This document shows, piece after piece, positions 50,334 through 51,573 of a stretch of DNA of 51,573 bases. This stretch comes from Promethearchaeota archaeon (GTDB taxonomy: Archaea > Asgardarchaeota > Lokiarchaeia > Sigyniarchaeales > SOKP01): assembly GCA_008080735.1 (NCBI GenBank), contig SHMW01000022.1, forward strand, positions 1-51,573, in the 5' to 3' direction. Within the stretch, counting starts at the first letter, position 1. Each line of letters starts with the position of its first letter. The translations under genes were made by a program, and so were the position numbers. The notes beneath the pieces were generated by a model that saw only the letters and a list, made by a program, of their open reading frames with translations, was not told where the DNA came from and searched no databases.

Positions 50334-50960
50334 ATGAGCATAAAAGTAATTCTTTTTGATCTGGGAGGAGTTTTTTTGGAATTAGATTTTTCAAATTTTT
50401 ATGATAAAATAATCTCTCCAAGTCCACTTAATAAACCACAAGCACCCCTAATGTTACGGTTCTTTCGACAATCTGATATCTATCACGAGGGGAGGATGAG
50501 TGACGAGGAATTTTATAATTTAGCATGTGACATCCTTCAAGCAAACAAGGAGGAACTTAGTCAAAAAGAATTTTTTGATGCTTTTAATAGCATCATATCT
50601 AGCATAAATAAAGATATGGTAGAGCTATTGAAAAAATTAAAGGAACACGGGAAATACAAGTTATTGGCTATTTCAAATATCAATTCAAGCCATTGGGAAT
50701 ATTTACAGAACCGTGAATGTGATTTTATCGATTATTTCGATGAGTTAATCCTCTCTCATGAAGTACATATTACTAAACCCAATCATAAAATTTTTCAAAT
50801 TGCAATTGAACAAGCGAATTGTGAACCCAGGGAAATCTTGTATATCGATGATGGATTAAATAATGTGAAATCTGCCAGAGAGCTTGGTATAAAAGGAGTG
50901 AATTTTACCGATACACAGGATTTGATATCCCAATTTGAGGACTTAGGAATTTATGTATAA
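50334..50960 (+). CDS. HAD-superfamily hydrolase
   Basis: The 208-residue protein has motif I FDLGGVFLELD (residues 8-18), motif II AISNINSSHWE near residue 115, the motif III lysine in ITKPNHKIFQIA near residue 144, and motif IV LYIDDGLNNVKSA near residue 166. The second acid in motif I is replaced by Gly, as in many HAD proteins of this group. The helical cap is short. The substrate is unknown. It starts 15 bases after thrS and is probably on the same transcript. It is convergent with the small GTPase gene by 22 bases. Confidence 0.88.
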   Translation: MSIKVILFDLGGVFLELDFSNFYDKIISPSPLNKPQAPLMLRFFRQSDIYHEGRMSDEEFYNLACDILQANKEELSQKEFFDAFNSIISSINKDMVELLKKLKEHGKYKLLAISNINSSHWEYLQNRECDFIDYFDELILSHEVHITKPNHKIFQIAIEQANCEPREILYIDDGLNNVKSARELGIKGVNFTDTQDLISQFEDLGIYV

Positions 50961-50982
50961 GTTACGAATCTATGACCTAAAT

Positions 50983-51540
50983 TCATATATTTTGAAAGCT
51001 TTCTAAGCATGCACGAGCTATTCTTCCAAACGCCTCATCCACTTTTTCTCCTGTTTTCGCAGAAGTTTCCAAATAGTCACATTTCAAGCGTTCGGCCAAA
51101 TCTTTTGCCTCGGAGGGATCAACCTTCCTTTCTAAATCAATTTTATTTCCGAGTAGTATCATAGGAATATTCTTTTTCACCGATTTCTTAATTGAAGAAA
51201 CCCATCCTGGAATTTTCAATAGTGTTTGGGCTTCAGTCACGTCGTACACACCTAAAGCTCCATTACTTCCCTTAAAATATATTGATCTCAATTTCTGGAA
51301 AGCTGTTTGCCCTGCTATATCCCAAATTAATAATCTTATAGAAATGTCTTCTATAGTTAAATCTTTTACCAAGAAATTAGAGCCTATGGTCTTCTTTAAA
51401 TCAGGTGTAAAGGAGTCTTTGATATAGCGCAGAAGGAGGGAGGTCTTTCCCACGGCTTCACTTCCAAATAATGTAATTTTAAATTTATACTGACCTTTTT
51501 TTGAAATTTTAATAACCCATCTAATTAATTGAAATATCAA
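50983..51540 (-). CDS. Ras/Rab-type small GTPase
   Basis: The 185-residue G protein has all five G motifs: G1 GSEAVGKTS (residues 26-34), G2 Thr in KTIGSNF, G3 WDIAGQTAF near residue 73, G4 GNKIDLER near residue 131 and G5 ETSAKTGE near residue 158. G3 has the Ala-Gly-Gln that Rab and Ras proteins use. The C-terminus ends in ACLESFQNI and lacks a CAAX or double-Cys motif, so it is not prenylated in the usual way. The N-terminus MIFQLIRWVIKISKK is hydrophobic and basic and could bind membrane. The first start is a TTG; the frame stays open to the window edge, so the true start may lie outside. Such GTPases are a hallmark of Asgard archaea. Confidence 0.88.
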   Translation of the reverse strand: MIFQLIRWVIKISKKGQYKFKITLFGSEAVGKTSLLLRYIKDSFTPDLKKTIGSNFLVKDLTIEDISIRLLIWDIAGQTAFQKLRSIYFKGSNGALGVYDVTEAQTLLKIPGWVSSIKKSVKKNIPMILLGNKIDLERKVDPSEAKDLAERLKCDYLETSAKTGEKVDEAFGRIARACLESFQNI

Positions 51541-51573
51541 TGAAAGTAGAGATATATTTCTAATATATAACTT

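Noticed and set aside
1..51573. CRISPR arrays, insertion sequences, integrase or phage genes
   Set aside because: I found no regular repeat-spacer array, transposase, terminal inverted repeats or integrase-like protein. The window looks like a stable chromosomal core with some lineage-specific genes.

Overview
The window is an AT-rich archaeal chromosome segment, most likely from an Asgard archaeon of Lokiarchaeia type. The evidence is a Ras/Rab-type small GTPase (50983-51540), a longin-like protein (42803-43588), a translin/TRAX protein (47573-48199), archaeal-type GltX and ThrRS, O-phosphoseryl-tRNA synthetase (SepRS), the archaeal FAD synthase RibL and CTP-dependent riboflavin kinase, a separate GMP synthase ATP-pyrophosphatase subunit, GGTGA ribosome binding sites, and a tRNA-Arg gene with a bulge-helix-bulge intron. 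I see no rRNA, CRISPR array, insertion sequence or phage. Genes are dense, mostly separated by less than 250 bp, and run in short operons on both strands. The phylum assignment is inference from gene content.

Layout. 0-9.5 kb: a membrane protein, an MtxX-like protein with a CPBP protease, gltX, a stand-alone Lrp ligand-binding domain, an ADP-ribosylglycohydrolase-like protein, an SGNH hydrolase, two HAD phosphatases and intron-containing tRNA-Arg(GCG). 9.6-20.9 kb: metallo-beta-lactamase fold protein, DUF3795 zinc protein, sugar nucleotidyltransferase, a histidine kinase coupled to a small membrane protein, a divergent peroxiredoxin/Fur pair, amidase, phosphoglycerate mutase, a MoaD-like protein without the diglycine tail, and an Atg22/UMF1-type transporter. 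21-30.5 kb: a response regulator, a ThDP enzyme, an Hsp20-like protein, and a minus-strand set of SDR, FAD oxidase (GlcD-like), Fe-S CCG protein (GlcF-like), aldehyde dehydrogenase and SCP2-like protein. 30.7-39.3 kb: methyltransferase, M24 peptidase, GMP synthase-like subunit and a run of membrane or surface proteins ending in a membrane-anchored S15-type hydrolase. 39.4-43.9 kb: a membrane-anchored PH/HTH fusion regulator with a palindrome at its promoter, a second XRE protein, a sugar kinase/nucleotidyltransferase pair and the longin-like protein. 44-51.6 kb: CDP-alcohol phosphatidyltransferase, the translin-sepS-ribL-ribK set, the divergent thrS-HAD pair and the small GTPase.

The most interesting items are: (a) the oxidoreductase operon, in which the GlcF-like subunit carries a C-terminal domain that appears homologous to the separate SCP2-like protein of the same operon, suggesting a lipid-like substrate; (b) the membrane-tethered PH-HTH regulator with a 14-bp palindrome near its predicted transcription start; (c) the S15 hydrolase fused to a multi-pass membrane domain and rich in N-glycosylation sequons; (d) the MoaD-like protein lacking the usual Gly-Gly end; (e) a ThrRS with Asp at the aligned zinc-Cys position. 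No tools were used: all family calls come from reading motifs by eye.
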